DNA of 64,000 bases from Limnohabitans kasalickyi (GCA_965234325.1 OZ248418.1:124001-188000), one strand, 5' to 3'; shown: positions 17,676 through 26,835, counted from the first letter of the stretch. Program-made: numbers and translations. Notes: generated by a model from the sequence alone, not told the origin.

Positions 17676-17690
17676 GGTCTGGCGTTCGGT

Positions 17691-18515
17691 TTACTGCTGA
17701 ATGGCGGCGCCGGTTTTGCGTATGGCCCCGATGTGGCCGCGCAACTCATGCACGATGTTGGTGAACTCGGGGGTGTAGGTCACCTCCAAGTCACGCGGGC
17801 GGGGCAAGTCGATGTCACGCTTGACCACGAAGCGGCCGGGGCTCTTGCTCATCACATACACGGTGTCGGCCAAGAAGACCGACTCGCGCAAATCGTGGGT
17901 GACCAAGATGACGTTGAACTTTTGTTCCGCATGCAAGTCGCGCAGCGTGCACCACAGTTCTTCGCGGGTAAAAGCGTCGAGCGCACCAAATGGCTCGTCG
18001 AGCAACAGCATCTTGGGCTCATGAATCAGGGCGCGGCAAATGCTGGCGCGCTGTTGCATGCCGCCTGACAGCTCCCAAGGAAACTTGCGCTCGTAGCCGC
18101 CCAAACCTACGGTTTGCAGCAGTTTCAATGCGCGTGCTTCGTACTCGGCTTTTTTGGCTTTGAATTGGGTGCGGTAAGGCTCCACGATTTCCAAGGGCAG
18201 CAACACGTTGTCTAGGGTGGTTCGCCAAGGCAGCAGTGAGGGCGATTGAAACGCCATACCGCTGATCTTGAGCGGGCCGTTGACAGGCTGGCCATCCACA
18301 TAAATCTCGCCAAGGCTGGGTTTTTTCAAACCCGTGGTGAGCTTCATGAAGGTCGATTTGCCGCAACCCGAGGGGCCCACAATGGCAATGAACTCGCCTT
18401 GTTTGACCTGCAGGTTGATGTCTTCCACCGCAAAGTGGTTTTGGGCCAACAACTCGTCGTTGTAGGCCAGCCAGACGTTTTGAAAGTCGACAAAGTGTTC
18501 AGGTGAAGCTGTCAT
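17691..18515 (-). CDS. NMT1/THI5-type ABC importer, ATPase
   Basis: This is a 274-residue SsuB/TauB-like ATPase. Walker A is GPSGCGKST, the Q-loop is GMAFQSPSLLPW, the signature is LSGGMQQRASICRAL, and Walker B is LLLDEPFGALD with the switch histidine in VTHDLRESVFLAD. It works with the permease and binding protein that flank it at 14-15 base gaps. The N-terminus carries an insertion (YNDELLAQNHFAVEDINL) slightly longer than in SsuB. Confidence 0.88.
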   Translation of the reverse strand: MTASPEHFVDFQNVWLAYNDELLAQNHFAVEDINLQVKQGEFIAIVGPSGCGKSTFMKLTTGLKKPSLGEIYVDGQPVNGPLKISGMAFQSPSLLPWRTTLDNVLLPLEIVEPYRTQFKAKKAEYEARALKLLQTVGLGGYERKFPWELSGGMQQRASICRALIHEPKMLLLDEPFGALDAFTREELWCTLRDLHAEQKFNVILVTHDLRESVFLADTVYVMSKSPGRFVVKRDIDLPRPRDLEVTYTPEFTNIVHELRGHIGAIRKTGAAIQQ

Positions 18516-18529
18516 GGAGGCAAGCCAAT

Positions 18530-19570
18530 TTACTTTTTGGTTTTAGGTGCGGGCAGCACGTCGAGTTCTTTGGCGGTGGGCAGAAAAGAACCGTTCCAGA
18601 TGTCGTCTGATTTGACGCGTGTTTTGGTGTTGAACGCGTCAGACACTTGCGAGGCCATCAGGCTCAGACGTGGGCCTTTGATTTGACCAAAGCCTTCTTC
18701 ACGGGCGTCTGCGCTGTTGATGACGGTGTCGATGGCCAGTTGCAAACGGCGTGTTTCCAGGGGCACGTTGATGATGCCGTCGCGCGCTTTCACGGTCTCG
18801 ATGGACGCAGCTGGGTTACCGATCACGTCTTTCATACCCTTGGCGAAGGCAGCCAAGAAGGCTTTCACCGCCGCTGGGTTTTCTTTGAGGATCTTGGGCG
18901 ACGCGATGATGGCGTTGCCGTACAACTTCACACCGAAATCAGGGTAGGGCAACACCACCACGTCTTCGGCTTTCACGCCACGGGCTTCAATGTTGAGCAA
19001 GGAGGTGAAGGTGAAGCCCGTGATGGCATCCACATCGCCGCGCACCAACATGGTTTCGCGCAAAGGTGGGTCCATCGCGGTCCAGGTGACGTTGGTCACG
19101 CCGTTGGCCTTGGCAAAGATGGGGAAGGCGCGACGGCCAGCGTCAAACACAGGGGCACCGAGTTTTTTACCTGCCAAATCAGCGGGGGTTTTGATGCCTG
19201 ATTTTTTCAGCGCCATCACCGAAGCGGGGGTGTTGTTGTAGACCATCATGATGGCAACGGGCTTGTTGGGCGCGTCGGGGTTGTTGGCGTGAAATTCCAT
19301 CAAGGCGGCCAAATCGGCAAAGCCCATGTCGTAAGAGCCCGAGGCCACGCGGGTCACGGCACCACCAGAGCCGTTGCCGGCGTCCACCGTCACGTCCAAC
19401 TTGGCATCTTTGAAATAACCTTTGGCTGCGGGTACCAGGAACAAGGCTGCTGGGCCTTCAAAACGCCAGTCGAGTTGGAACTTGATCGGCGTGGCTTGCG
19501 CGAAGGCGCTGCCAAAACTGGCGGCCAAAGCGAGGCCGAGGGAGGTTTTCAAAAAGGTGCGTTTGGTCAT
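18530..19570 (-). CDS. NMT1/THI5-type ABC importer, substrate-binding protein
   Basis: The 346-residue precursor has a signal peptide ending at GSAFA-QATPIKFQLDWRFEGPAALF. It continues with the NMT1/THI5 fold (AAKGYFKDAKLDVTVDAGNGSG, GSYDMGFADLAALMEF). ATG 19570 has a strong AGGAG site 6 bases upstream; the frame extends further but is not signal-like. A TTTGTATACAAA palindrome about 120 bases upstream matches those before the purine genes. Relatives bind hydroxymethylpyrimidine, nitrate or sulfonates, so the ligand is uncertain. Confidence 0.85.
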   Translation of the reverse strand: MTKRTFLKTSLGLALAASFGSAFAQATPIKFQLDWRFEGPAALFLVPAAKGYFKDAKLDVTVDAGNGSGGAVTRVASGSYDMGFADLAALMEFHANNPDAPNKPVAIMMVYNNTPASVMALKKSGIKTPADLAGKKLGAPVFDAGRRAFPIFAKANGVTNVTWTAMDPPLRETMLVRGDVDAITGFTFTSLLNIEARGVKAEDVVVLPYPDFGVKLYGNAIIASPKILKENPAAVKAFLAAFAKGMKDVIGNPAASIETVKARDGIINVPLETRRLQLAIDTVINSADAREEGFGQIKGPRLSLMASQVSDAFNTKTRVKSDDIWNGSFLPTAKELDVLPAPKTKK

Positions 19571-19688
19571 GGAAACTCCTAAAACTGTTGACGGTGTGTA
19601 CGGTGTGATCAACTGACTGTTGCAATAACGGTGCCCGATTCTGCGAGTCAAACTCCGTTGCTGAGGGGCAAATTGTGCGCGACTTTGG

Positions 19689-19700
19689 TTTGTATACAAA
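19689..19700. promoter_or_regulatory. GntR-type operator before the NMT1-type importer
   Basis: TTTGTATACAAA is a perfect 12-bp palindrome about 120 bases upstream of the binding-protein ATG. Its core TGTATACA is shared with the sites at 21327, 36220 and 47057. Confidence 0.6.
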
Positions 19701-19767
19701 ACGGGTTTGCACTAATCTGGCGTGCATGCACCGTTTGTGTGCGTTTTACCGTGCGAGTCAACATGCA

Positions 19768-19793
19768 AAAAGCCAGCGCAGAGGCTGGCTTTT
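19768..19793 (-). terminator. Terminator of the xanthine/uracil permease gene
   Basis: AAAGCCAGC and GCTGGCTTT pair around a 6-base loop. On the minus strand the stem is followed by TTTTTGC, giving an intrinsic terminator just after the permease stop. The plus strand also ends in TTTT, so it may work both ways. Confidence 0.75.
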
Positions 19794-19811
19794 CGATGTC
19801 GCTGGAGCCTT

Positions 19812-21299
19812 TTAGTGGCTATCGGCCTGACGGGCTGCAGCCACAGCGGCCGAGTCGTCTTTGGAGGCGCCGTTGAAGAACAGGTTCAGCACCACGGCAG
19901 AGATAGAGGCCAACAAAATGCCCGACTCAATGAGAGGGTGCAGGTTGTGGGGCATCCATTGCTTGAAGTTGGGCGCGATCAGAGGAATCATGCCGATACC
20001 AATCGACACGGCCACCACCAAGCTGTTGTAGCGGTTGTTTTTAAAGTCCACGCCGCCCAAGATGCGAATGCCGGTGGCAGCCACCATGCCAAACATCACC
20101 AAGCCCGCACCGCCCAAGACCACGGTGGGCAAAGACTCCACCAAGGCCGCCATTTTGGGAATGACGCCCAAGATGATGAGGATGATGCCACCCGCCACGC
20201 ACACAAAGCGGCTCTTCACCCCTGTGACGGCAACGAGACCCACGTTTTGTGAGAAGCTGGTGTAGGGGAAGGTGTTGAAGATGCCGCCAATCAGCGTGCC
20301 CAAACCGTCGGTGCGCAAACCACGTGTGAGCGCGGCGCGGTCCACATGGCGGTCGGTCATTTCGCCCAAGGCCAAGAACATGCCGGTGGATTCAATCATC
20401 ACCACAATCATCACCAGAGTCATGGTGAGGATGAGCACGGGGTCAAACACTGGCATACCAAACTGGAACGGCGTGACGATCTCAAACCAGCCCGCTTTAC
20501 CCACTTTGTCAAAGTTCATCAGACCCAAGCTGGTGGCCACCACGCCACCAATGACGATGCCCAAGAGCACCGAGATATTGGCAATGAAGCCCTTGGCGAA
20601 TTTGGCAATCATCAAGATCGACACCAACACCAAAGCGGCAATGCCCACGCCTGTGAGGTCGGCGTACTTGGGGTTAGGAATTTTGGCGACCAAGGCCAAA
20701 TCTTTGGGCACGGCAGCCAGTGTGGAGCCGGGTGCCGAAGCTGCTGCTGCCGCATCAGCCAGCCACTTGGCGTGCTCGGGGTTGACGATGGATGGCGCGG
20801 TGGGGCCAAAGGGGTTGCCAAAAATCCAGTTGATGCCAATGCGCATCAAGCTGATGCCGATGACGGCAATGATGGTGCCGGTCACGACAGGCGGGAAGAA
20901 CCGCAGCATGCGGCTGACCAAGGGCGCGATCAGTATTGAAATCAGACCCGCACCCATGATGGCGCCGAAGATCAGTTGCGCACCTGCGTTACCCGAATTG
21001 GCGCCTGCCATGGACACCATCGGCGCCACCGCTGCAAAGGTCACGCCCATCATGACGGGCAAGCGAATGCCAAACCATTGGGTCGCACCCCAAGACTGAA
21101 TGAGGGTCACCAAGCCGCAGACAAACAAGTCTGCTGAGATGAGCATGGCGACTTGTTCAGGGCTGAGTTTCAAGGCACGGCCAACGATGAGTGGCACCGC
21201 CACGGCGCCGGCATACATCACCAAAACGTGCTGCAGGCCCAGCGCGGCGAGCTTGCCAGTGGGCAAGTGTTCGTCAACGGGGTGGGTGGATGAGGTCAT
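19812..21299 (-). CDS. NCS2 xanthine/uracil permease
   Basis: This is a 495-residue nucleobase:cation symporter-2 with about 12-14 membrane segments. The family signature appears as TSFSQNVGLVAVTGVKSR, the acidic motif as VMIVVMIESTGMFLALGEMT, and the N-terminus as LGLQHVLVMYAGAVAVPLIVG. The sequence is closer to xanthine/urate carriers (XanP, UacT, PbuX) than to UraA, judging by the ESTGMFLALGE segment. A perfect 18-bp operator lies 28 bases upstream of the ATG, tying it to purine breakdown. Confidence 0.9.
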   Translation of the reverse strand: MTSSTHPVDEHLPTGKLAALGLQHVLVMYAGAVAVPLIVGRALKLSPEQVAMLISADLFVCGLVTLIQSWGATQWFGIRLPVMMGVTFAAVAPMVSMAGANSGNAGAQLIFGAIMGAGLISILIAPLVSRMLRFFPPVVTGTIIAVIGISLMRIGINWIFGNPFGPTAPSIVNPEHAKWLADAAAAASAPGSTLAAVPKDLALVAKIPNPKYADLTGVGIAALVLVSILMIAKFAKGFIANISVLLGIVIGGVVATSLGLMNFDKVGKAGWFEIVTPFQFGMPVFDPVLILTMTLVMIVVMIESTGMFLALGEMTDRHVDRAALTRGLRTDGLGTLIGGIFNTFPYTSFSQNVGLVAVTGVKSRFVCVAGGIILIILGVIPKMAALVESLPTVVLGGAGLVMFGMVAATGIRILGGVDFKNNRYNSLVVAVSIGIGMIPLIAPNFKQWMPHNLHPLIESGILLASISAVVLNLFFNGASKDDSAAVAAARQADSH

Positions 21300-21326
21300 G
21301 TGCGTTTCTCCAAGTTAATCGCATAC

Positions 21327-21344
21327 AAAACTGTATACAGTTTT
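21327..21344. promoter_or_regulatory. GntR-type operator before the xanthine/uracil permease
   Basis: AAAACTGTATACAGTTTT is a perfect 18-bp palindrome 28 bases upstream of the permease ATG. It is the best copy of the recurrent motif in this window and fits operators of FCD-type GntR regulators. Confidence 0.7.
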
Positions 21345-21439
21345 TGCCTTTGTGATGCCTAGAAGAAACCCTTGAATTTCTAACGCAACAATAGGGGCCA
21401 TTTTTTGGCCATCCTTCACACTTTTCAGGAGATCACGCT

Positions 21440-22579
21440 TTGAATCAATCCACCCGTTACGGCATCATCGGCTGCGGCATGATGGGACAGGAGCATTTGC
21501 GCAACATCGCGTTGCTGCCGGGCGCGAGCGTGACTCGAATTTTTGAGCCTGATGACGTCATGGCCGCGCGCAGTCTCGCTTTCGTACCGCAGGCCCAACG
21601 CGTCGCCAGCTTGGCCGAGGTGGTGATGGCCGAGGACGTGGACTGTTTGTTGATCGCCAGCCCCAATTTCCGCCATGCCGAGCAACTGCGCGAGATTGCT
21701 GGGTTGCGCCCCTTGCCCCTGTTGCTTGAGAAACCCGCCTGTACTTCGCTGGACGATGTGCGTGCTTTAGCCGCCTTGGCCAGCGACTATCCCGCCCCGA
21801 TTTGGGTGGCGATGGAGTACCGCTACATGCCGCCTGTGGCTTTGCTGGCCCAAGAAGTGCACAGCCAGCTCAACACCGGCCCTGTGACCATGCTGTCTAT
21901 TCGCGAGCACCGTTTTCCGTTCTTGGTGAAAGTGGGTGACTGGAACCGCTTCAACCAATACACGGGTGGTACTTTGGTCGAAAAATGCTGCCACTTTTTT
22001 GACCTGATGCGCCACCTCACCCAAAGCGAGCCCGTGCGCATTTATGCCTCGGCCTCGGTGGCGCATAACCACTTGGACGAGCAGTACCCCTTGGGCACAC
22101 CCGATATTTTGGACAACGCCTACGTGGTGGTCGACTTCGCATCGGGCCAGCGGGCGTTGCTGGAGTTGTGCATGTTTGCCGAAGGCGCGCGTTACCAAGA
22201 AGAGATTTCGGTGGTCGGTCCCCAAGGCAAAGTGGAATGTTTCGTGCCGGGTCCTGGTCGTTTTTGGCCCGAACACTTGGGCGAGGCACCCACGCCCAAA
22301 CTCGTCATCAGCCCGCGTGAGCCCAAAGGCCCGCGCGAGTTGGAGGTGCCGGTCGATGCCGTGGCCTTGGCTGCGGGCGACCACAACGGGTCCACCTTGT
22401 ACCAACACCAGCGCTTCAATGCCGTGGTGCGCGGCGAGGGTGCCATTGAGGTGAGTTTGCGCGATGGTTTGGCGGCTGTCGTGATGGGCTTGGCGGCACA
22501 AGAGTCGGCGCGCACAGGCCAAGCGATTGACTTGACCCGTGGCGATTACGCGTTGGGCAGCTTGCTCAACGGCGCCTGA
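21440..22579 (+). CDS. Gfo/Idh/MocA-family NAD-dependent protein, candidate sulfoquinovosidase
   Basis: The 379-residue protein has the NAD-binding motif GIIGCGMMGQEH at residues 8-19. The MocA signature LLEKPACTS follows near residue 100, then the C-terminal beta-sheet domain. Start is TTG with AGGAG 8 bases upstream. The family includes sugar dehydrogenases and the NAD-dependent glycosidases of GH109/GH188. It stands before a sugar ABC importer and a sulfonate-oxidation set that has no ordinary sulfoquinovosidase. A glycosidase releasing sulfoquinovose by transient oxidation is therefore a reasonable inference. A plain sugar dehydrogenase is the alternative. Confidence 0.7.
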   Translation: MNQSTRYGIIGCGMMGQEHLRNIALLPGASVTRIFEPDDVMAARSLAFVPQAQRVASLAEVVMAEDVDCLLIASPNFRHAEQLREIAGLRPLPLLLEKPACTSLDDVRALAALASDYPAPIWVAMEYRYMPPVALLAQEVHSQLNTGPVTMLSIREHRFPFLVKVGDWNRFNQYTGGTLVEKCCHFFDLMRHLTQSEPVRIYASASVAHNHLDEQYPLGTPDILDNAYVVVDFASGQRALLELCMFAEGARYQEEISVVGPQGKVECFVPGPGRFWPEHLGEAPTPKLVISPREPKGPRELEVPVDAVALAAGDHNGSTLYQHQRFNAVVRGEGAIEVSLRDGLAAVVMGLAAQESARTGQAIDLTRGDYALGSLLNGA

Positions 22580-22611
22580 CTTGGCGATAACCCCAAGAGG
22601 TGGGGCTATGG

Positions 22612-22632
22612 ATTCATATATTATTCATTCAC
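22612..22632. promoter_or_regulatory. 21-bp element before the sugar-type ABC operon
   Basis: ATTCATATA, two bases TT, then ATTCATTCAC. The same element, inverted and differing only in the two central bases, lies before the monooxygenase operon at 29450-29470. ATTCAT recurs 11 bases apart within it, one helical turn, as expected for a dimeric repressor. Confidence 0.6.
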
Positions 22633-22672
22633 AGATTTAACGCGATCGTTTTCAGGGTTTGAAATTCAATTT

Positions 22673-23749
22673 ATGGCATCCGTCCAACTCCAACAAGTCA
22701 CCAAAAGCTACGATGGCAAGCACAACGTCATCCACGGCATTGACTTGGACATCCAACACGGCGAGTTTGTCGTGTTTGTGGGGCCGTCGGGCTGCGGCAA
22801 GTCCACCTTGCTGCGCATGATTGCGGGTTTGGAGAGCATCACGGGCGGCGACGTGCTGATTGACGGCGTGCGTGTCAACGACCAGCCGCCGCGCCACCGC
22901 GACATTGCCATGGTGTTTCAAGACTACGCGCTGTACCCCCACAAGAGCCTCTACGACAACATGGCGTTTGGCCTGCGTTTGCGCAAAATGCCCGAAGACG
23001 AGATCAAGCGCCGTGTCATGGATGCCGCGCGTTTGCTACGCATCGACCACATGTTGGACCGCAAACCCGCCGCCTTGTCGGGTGGTCAACGCCAGCGCGT
23101 GGCGATTGGCCGCGCCATCGTGCGGCAGCCCAAAGTGTTTTTGTTTGACGAGCCCTTGTCTAACCTCGACGCGCAGTTGCGGGGCGAGATGCGCAGCGAG
23201 ATCAAAAAGTTGCACCAGCGCTTGGGCGCCACCATCATCTACGTCACCCACGACCAAGTGGAGGCCATGACTTTGGCCGACCGCATCGCGGTGTTGAGTG
23301 GTGGTCACAAGATGCAATACGCCAGCCCCGACCAGATTTACAACCGTCCCGCCGCCCAGTTTGTGGCTGGCTTCACTGGCAGTCCGCCGATGAACTTGCT
23401 GCCCTGTTCGCTGGCCAATGGTTCAGCAGACATCGGCGGCGCAGGCCTTGCCTTGCCTGCCGATTTGTGGGCGCGTGGCGCAGCGGCTGACGGCCATGTG
23501 TTTGGCATTCGCCCCGAAAACATTGCCTTAGCACCCCGTGATGGGCAGGCCCAAATTGCCATGAATGCACAAGTTGTCATCACCGAACCCTTGGGGGCTG
23601 AAACTTTGGTGACCTTCCAAGTCGGGCAAGCTGAGTTGGTGGCACGTTGCGCCCCCGACTTCAAAGCACCCGCTGGCAGCGCACAAACGATTTACTTGGA
23701 CGCCTCAGCGCTCCATCTGTTCAACGCATCCACAGGGCAAGCGTTGTAA
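22673..23749 (+). CDS. Sugar-type ABC importer ATPase (MalK/UgpC family)
   Basis: This is a 358-residue ATPase with Walker A GPSGCGKST, the MalK-type segment RDIAMVFQDYALYPHKSLYDNMAFGL, the signature LSGGQRQRVAIGRAI, and Walker B LFDEPLSNLDAQLR. A C-terminal OB/TOBE domain starts near residue 240. It is first in a four-gene importer operon. The 21-bp element in front of it is shared with the monooxygenase operon, so it probably powers uptake of sulfoquinovose or its glycoside (the SmoE role in Agrobacterium). Confidence 0.87.
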   Translation: MASVQLQQVTKSYDGKHNVIHGIDLDIQHGEFVVFVGPSGCGKSTLLRMIAGLESITGGDVLIDGVRVNDQPPRHRDIAMVFQDYALYPHKSLYDNMAFGLRLRKMPEDEIKRRVMDAARLLRIDHMLDRKPAALSGGQRQRVAIGRAIVRQPKVFLFDEPLSNLDAQLRGEMRSEIKKLHQRLGATIIYVTHDQVEAMTLADRIAVLSGGHKMQYASPDQIYNRPAAQFVAGFTGSPPMNLLPCSLANGSADIGGAGLALPADLWARGAAADGHVFGIRPENIALAPRDGQAQIAMNAQVVITEPLGAETLVTFQVGQAELVARCAPDFKAPAGSAQTIYLDASALHLFNASTGQAL

Positions 23750-23791
23750 CGCTGGCCTGAATTTTTTGAATTTATCCAACGGAGACACGCC

Positions 23792-25057
23792 ATGAAAAAA
23801 CGTCAAGCATTGAAATTCACCGCATTGGCCTTGGCCGCAGGCCTGTGTGCTGGCAGCGTGTGGGCACAGCAAACCACCTTGCGTGTGTTTGTGGGGCCCA
23901 ACCAGCGCCCTGACTTGCAGCAACAGCTCTTTCAGGAATACAACAAAGCCAACCCCAACGTGAAGGTTGAGATTGAGACGGGTGGCGCAACTTCAGAGTT
24001 GCAACGCCAGTACCTGTCCACCGTGCTCAACGCCAAAGACTCGGCGATTGACTTGTTCTTGATCGACATCGTCAACCCCGCGCAGTACGCATCCAAAGGC
24101 TGGATCGAGCCTTTGGACAAATACGTGGGTGGCCCTGCCGCCTTGCGCAACGACTACTTGCCCGTGTACCAACAAGCCAACGTGATCGACGGCAAAGTGT
24201 TCGCCATGCCCAGCCAAGGTGATGCCATGTTCATGTACTACCGCAAAGACTTGCTTGCCAAGTACGGCGTGGCCGAGCCCAAGACGTGGGACGAGTTGGC
24301 TGCGGCGGCCAAGAAAATCATGGCGGGTGAAGGCAATGCCAACTTGCAAGGTTTGTCCATCCAAGGTGCGCCGATTGAGGGTGCCGTGTGTACCTTCTTG
24401 CTGCCCTACTGGGGCCAAGGCAAGCAGTTCAACGACGCGGGCGGCAAGCTCACGCTCGACAAATCCGCAGCTGTCAAAGGCTTGAACGCTTGGTTGGGCA
24501 TGGTCGATCAAGGCGTGATCAAAAAGAACGTGGCTGAGGTGAAAACACCGGATACGGTCAACGAGTTCAAAGCCGGCCAAGTGGTGTTCGCCATCAACTG
24601 GGGTTTTGCGTTTGACCGATTCAAAGACGATGCCGATTCCAAAGTCAAAGGTCAAGTCGGCGTGATGCCTCTGCCTGCGATGGCCGGTGGCAAATCGGCC
24701 ACTTGTATGGGCGGCTGGCAGTGGGCGATGAACGCTTACAGCACCCGCAAAGACGAGGCGGGCAAGCTCATCAAGTTCTTGTCGTCCAAGCAAGCCAGCG
24801 CGTTTGTGGCCAAAGAAGGCTCCATCTTGCCGGTGTTCCAAAGTCTGTACGCAGACCCTGACGTGAACAAAGTGGTGCCTTGGTTCAAGGACGCGCTGCC
24901 CGTGGTGTTGGCCGCCCAAAGCCGCCCCATGGTGAACGACTATGGCCAAGTCTCTGACATCATTCGCACGACCACCAGCGCCATCTTGGCCCGCACCAAA
25001 ACGCCTGAAGCCGGTGTGGACGAGATTGCCGCGCGCGTCGGTCGCCTGATGCGTTGA
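23792..25057 (+). CDS. Sugar-type ABC importer substrate-binding protein
   Basis: This is a 421-residue extracellular solute-binding protein of family 1. The signal peptide ends at GSVWA-QQTTLRVFVGPNQRPD. The mature protein has the trehalose/maltose-binder pattern MFMYYRKDLLAKYGVAEPKTWDELAAAAKKI and GGWQWAMNAYS near residue 308. A good site (GGAG) precedes the ATG. Its stop overlaps the next gene's ATG. By context it would be the SmoF-like binder of sulfoquinovosyl glycerol; a common disaccharide is the alternative. Confidence 0.85.
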   Translation: MKKRQALKFTALALAAGLCAGSVWAQQTTLRVFVGPNQRPDLQQQLFQEYNKANPNVKVEIETGGATSELQRQYLSTVLNAKDSAIDLFLIDIVNPAQYASKGWIEPLDKYVGGPAALRNDYLPVYQQANVIDGKVFAMPSQGDAMFMYYRKDLLAKYGVAEPKTWDELAAAAKKIMAGEGNANLQGLSIQGAPIEGAVCTFLLPYWGQGKQFNDAGGKLTLDKSAAVKGLNAWLGMVDQGVIKKNVAEVKTPDTVNEFKAGQVVFAINWGFAFDRFKDDADSKVKGQVGVMPLPAMAGGKSATCMGGWQWAMNAYSTRKDEAGKLIKFLSSKQASAFVAKEGSILPVFQSLYADPDVNKVVPWFKDALPVVLAAQSRPMVNDYGQVSDIIRTTTSAILARTKTPEAGVDEIAARVGRLMR

Positions 25058-25935
25058 TGCTGTCTAAGCTACGCGACCCCAGCGAAAAAACACTCGCGGT
25101 GCTGCTGCTGGCACCCGCGTTTGCGTTGCTGCTCGCCATCGTGGTCTACCCCATCGGCAAGCTGATTTACAACAGCTTGTTCGCCATCGACAAAGACGGC
25201 GCGTTCTTGGGGCTGCAAAACTACGTGGACGTGTGGCAAGACCCCTTGTTTTGGAACGCCACGCAAAACACTTTGCTGATCACCCTCATCACCGTGCCTG
25301 GCGCTTTGTTGGTGGGGCTGGCCTTGGCCTTGTTGGCGAATTTGCCGTTCAAGCGCAAATGGCCGGTTCGCTTGTCGCTGTTGCTGCCTTGGGCGCTGCC
25401 GCTGTCGTTTGCGGGCTTGATCTTTGCCTGGTTTTTTCACACCGAGTACGGCGTGGTCAACGATGTGTTGATGCGCTTGGGCCTGCAAGACGAGCCCACC
25501 AGTTGGTTGCTCAAACCGCGCTGGGCCTTTGCTGCGATTTGCCTGACCATCATTTGGAAAACGGCGTCGTTCATGGCGCTGATTTTGTTGGCTGGCTTGC
25601 AGATGATTCCGCGTTCTTTGTATGAAGCCGCCGAGGTAGATGGCGCGAATTTGTGGCAGCAGTTTTGGCAAATCACCATCCCTATGCTCATGCCCAGCAT
25701 CGTGGTGGCCTTGATTTTCAGAACCATCACGGCCCTGCAAACTTTTGACATTCCGTACACCATGACCAAAGGCGGGCCCGGTGAGGCCACCGAAACCTTG
25801 GCCATGCTGATTCACAAATACACCATAGATTACTCCGACATTGGCTTTGGCTCTACGTTGGCGGTTTTCATGTTTGTGATTTCGTTGGTCGTCACCGGTT
25901 TTTACTTGAACCACATTGGAAAGAACGCCGCATGA
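25057..25935 (+). CDS. Sugar-type ABC importer permease (MalF-like)
   Basis: This 292-residue permease has six membrane segments and the coupling loop YEAAEVDGANLWQQFWQITIPM. It begins MLSKLRDPSEKTLAVLLLAPA at an ATG sharing its A with the upstream TGA. It pairs with the next gene (4-base overlap) as the two-permease core of the importer. Confidence 0.88.
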   Translation: MLSKLRDPSEKTLAVLLLAPAFALLLAIVVYPIGKLIYNSLFAIDKDGAFLGLQNYVDVWQDPLFWNATQNTLLITLITVPGALLVGLALALLANLPFKRKWPVRLSLLLPWALPLSFAGLIFAWFFHTEYGVVNDVLMRLGLQDEPTSWLLKPRWAFAAICLTIIWKTASFMALILLAGLQMIPRSLYEAAEVDGANLWQQFWQITIPMLMPSIVVALIFRTITALQTFDIPYTMTKGGPGEATETLAMLIHKYTIDYSDIGFGSTLAVFMFVISLVVTGFYLNHIGKNAA

Positions 25936-26777
25936 GCATGGCGCAACAACACGGGCTGTGGTCGTCCCCCATGCTTCGATTCATAGCAGCGGGCATTGTG
26001 GTGATCAATGGGTTTTTTCCTGCCGTTTGGATTTTGTTCACCTCCCTCAAACAAGAGAGTGAACTGGTGCAAAAGCCCATCACTTGGTGGCCGCATGGCC
26101 CAACGCTTGAGAACTATGTGCGTGCGTTCGCCGACCAGCCTTTGCTCACGTATTTGAAGAACAGCATCTTGGTGGCCTCGGGTGCCACGTTGCTGTCGCT
26201 GGTGGTGTCGGCGTTTGCTGCGTATGCGATTGCGCGCTTGAACTTGAAGTACCGCCAGCTCATCTTGACCTGCATCGTGGCTTCCAGCATGTTCCCGTTG
26301 GTCACACTGTTGGTACCGATTTTTGAGACCATGCGCGCTTTGGGTTGGCTCAATACTTATGCGGCATTGATTTTTCCGTATGTGGTGTTGAACTTGCCGG
26401 TGTGCACCTTGGTGCTGGTGAGCTTTTTTCAGAGCATTCCCAAAGACTTAGAGAACGCCGCCATGATCGACGGCTGCACCCGCATGGGTGCCTTGGTGCG
26501 TGTGGTGGTGCCCTTGGCTGCGCCTGGCGTGTTCACGGCGGGCATCTTGGCGTTTGTGAATTCATGGGACGAGTTTTTGCTGGCGCTGTCGCTCAATTCC
26601 AGCCCTGCGGTGCGAACTTTGCCGGTGGGCATTGCGCTGTACCAAGGCGAATTCACCTTTCCTTGGCCCATCATTTCAGCGGCGCTGATCGTGTCCATCG
26701 TGCCGATCGCGCTATTGATCGCGGCCTTTCAAGAGCGCGTCGTGGGTGGCTTGACCCAAGGCGGTTTGAAGGGCTGA
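25932..26777 (+). CDS. Sugar-type ABC importer permease (MalG-like)
   Basis: This 281-residue permease has six membrane segments and the EAA-type loop PKDLENAAMIDGCTRMGALVRVVVPL. It ends with the usual AFQERVVGGLTQGGLKG tail. It is the last gene of the rightward importer operon. A strong hairpin shared with the convergent flavin reductase gene follows. Confidence 0.88.
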   Translation: MSMAQQHGLWSSPMLRFIAAGIVVINGFFPAVWILFTSLKQESELVQKPITWWPHGPTLENYVRAFADQPLLTYLKNSILVASGATLLSLVVSAFAAYAIARLNLKYRQLILTCIVASSMFPLVTLLVPIFETMRALGWLNTYAALIFPYVVLNLPVCTLVLVSFFQSIPKDLENAAMIDGCTRMGALVRVVVPLAAPGVFTAGILAFVNSWDEFLLALSLNSSPAVRTLPVGIALYQGEFTFPWPIISAALIVSIVPIALLIAAFQERVVGGLTQGGLKG

Positions 26778-26807
26778 CCGGAGCGTTGGAATGACCTCGT
26801 TGCCATG

Positions 26808-26835
26808 AAAAAAAGGCCTGCTTGTCGCAGGCCTT
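26808..26835 (-). terminator. Terminator between the importer and flavin reductase operons
   Basis: AAGGCCTGC-TTGTC-GCAGGCCTT is a perfect 9-bp stem. Read leftward it is followed by a run of T (the AAAAAAA at 26808-26814 on the plus strand), so it best terminates the leftward monooxygenase operon. It may also stop rightward transcripts. Confidence 0.75.

Noticed and set aside
19812..21099. Long plus-strand open frames opposite the NCS2 permease
   Set aside because: They are rich in Met, Lys, Thr and Pro from antisense reading of membrane helices and show no domain; shadow frames.
22591..22608. CCCC/GGGG hairpin after the Gfo/Idh gene
   Set aside because: The stem is about five base pairs with no T run; too weak to call a terminator.
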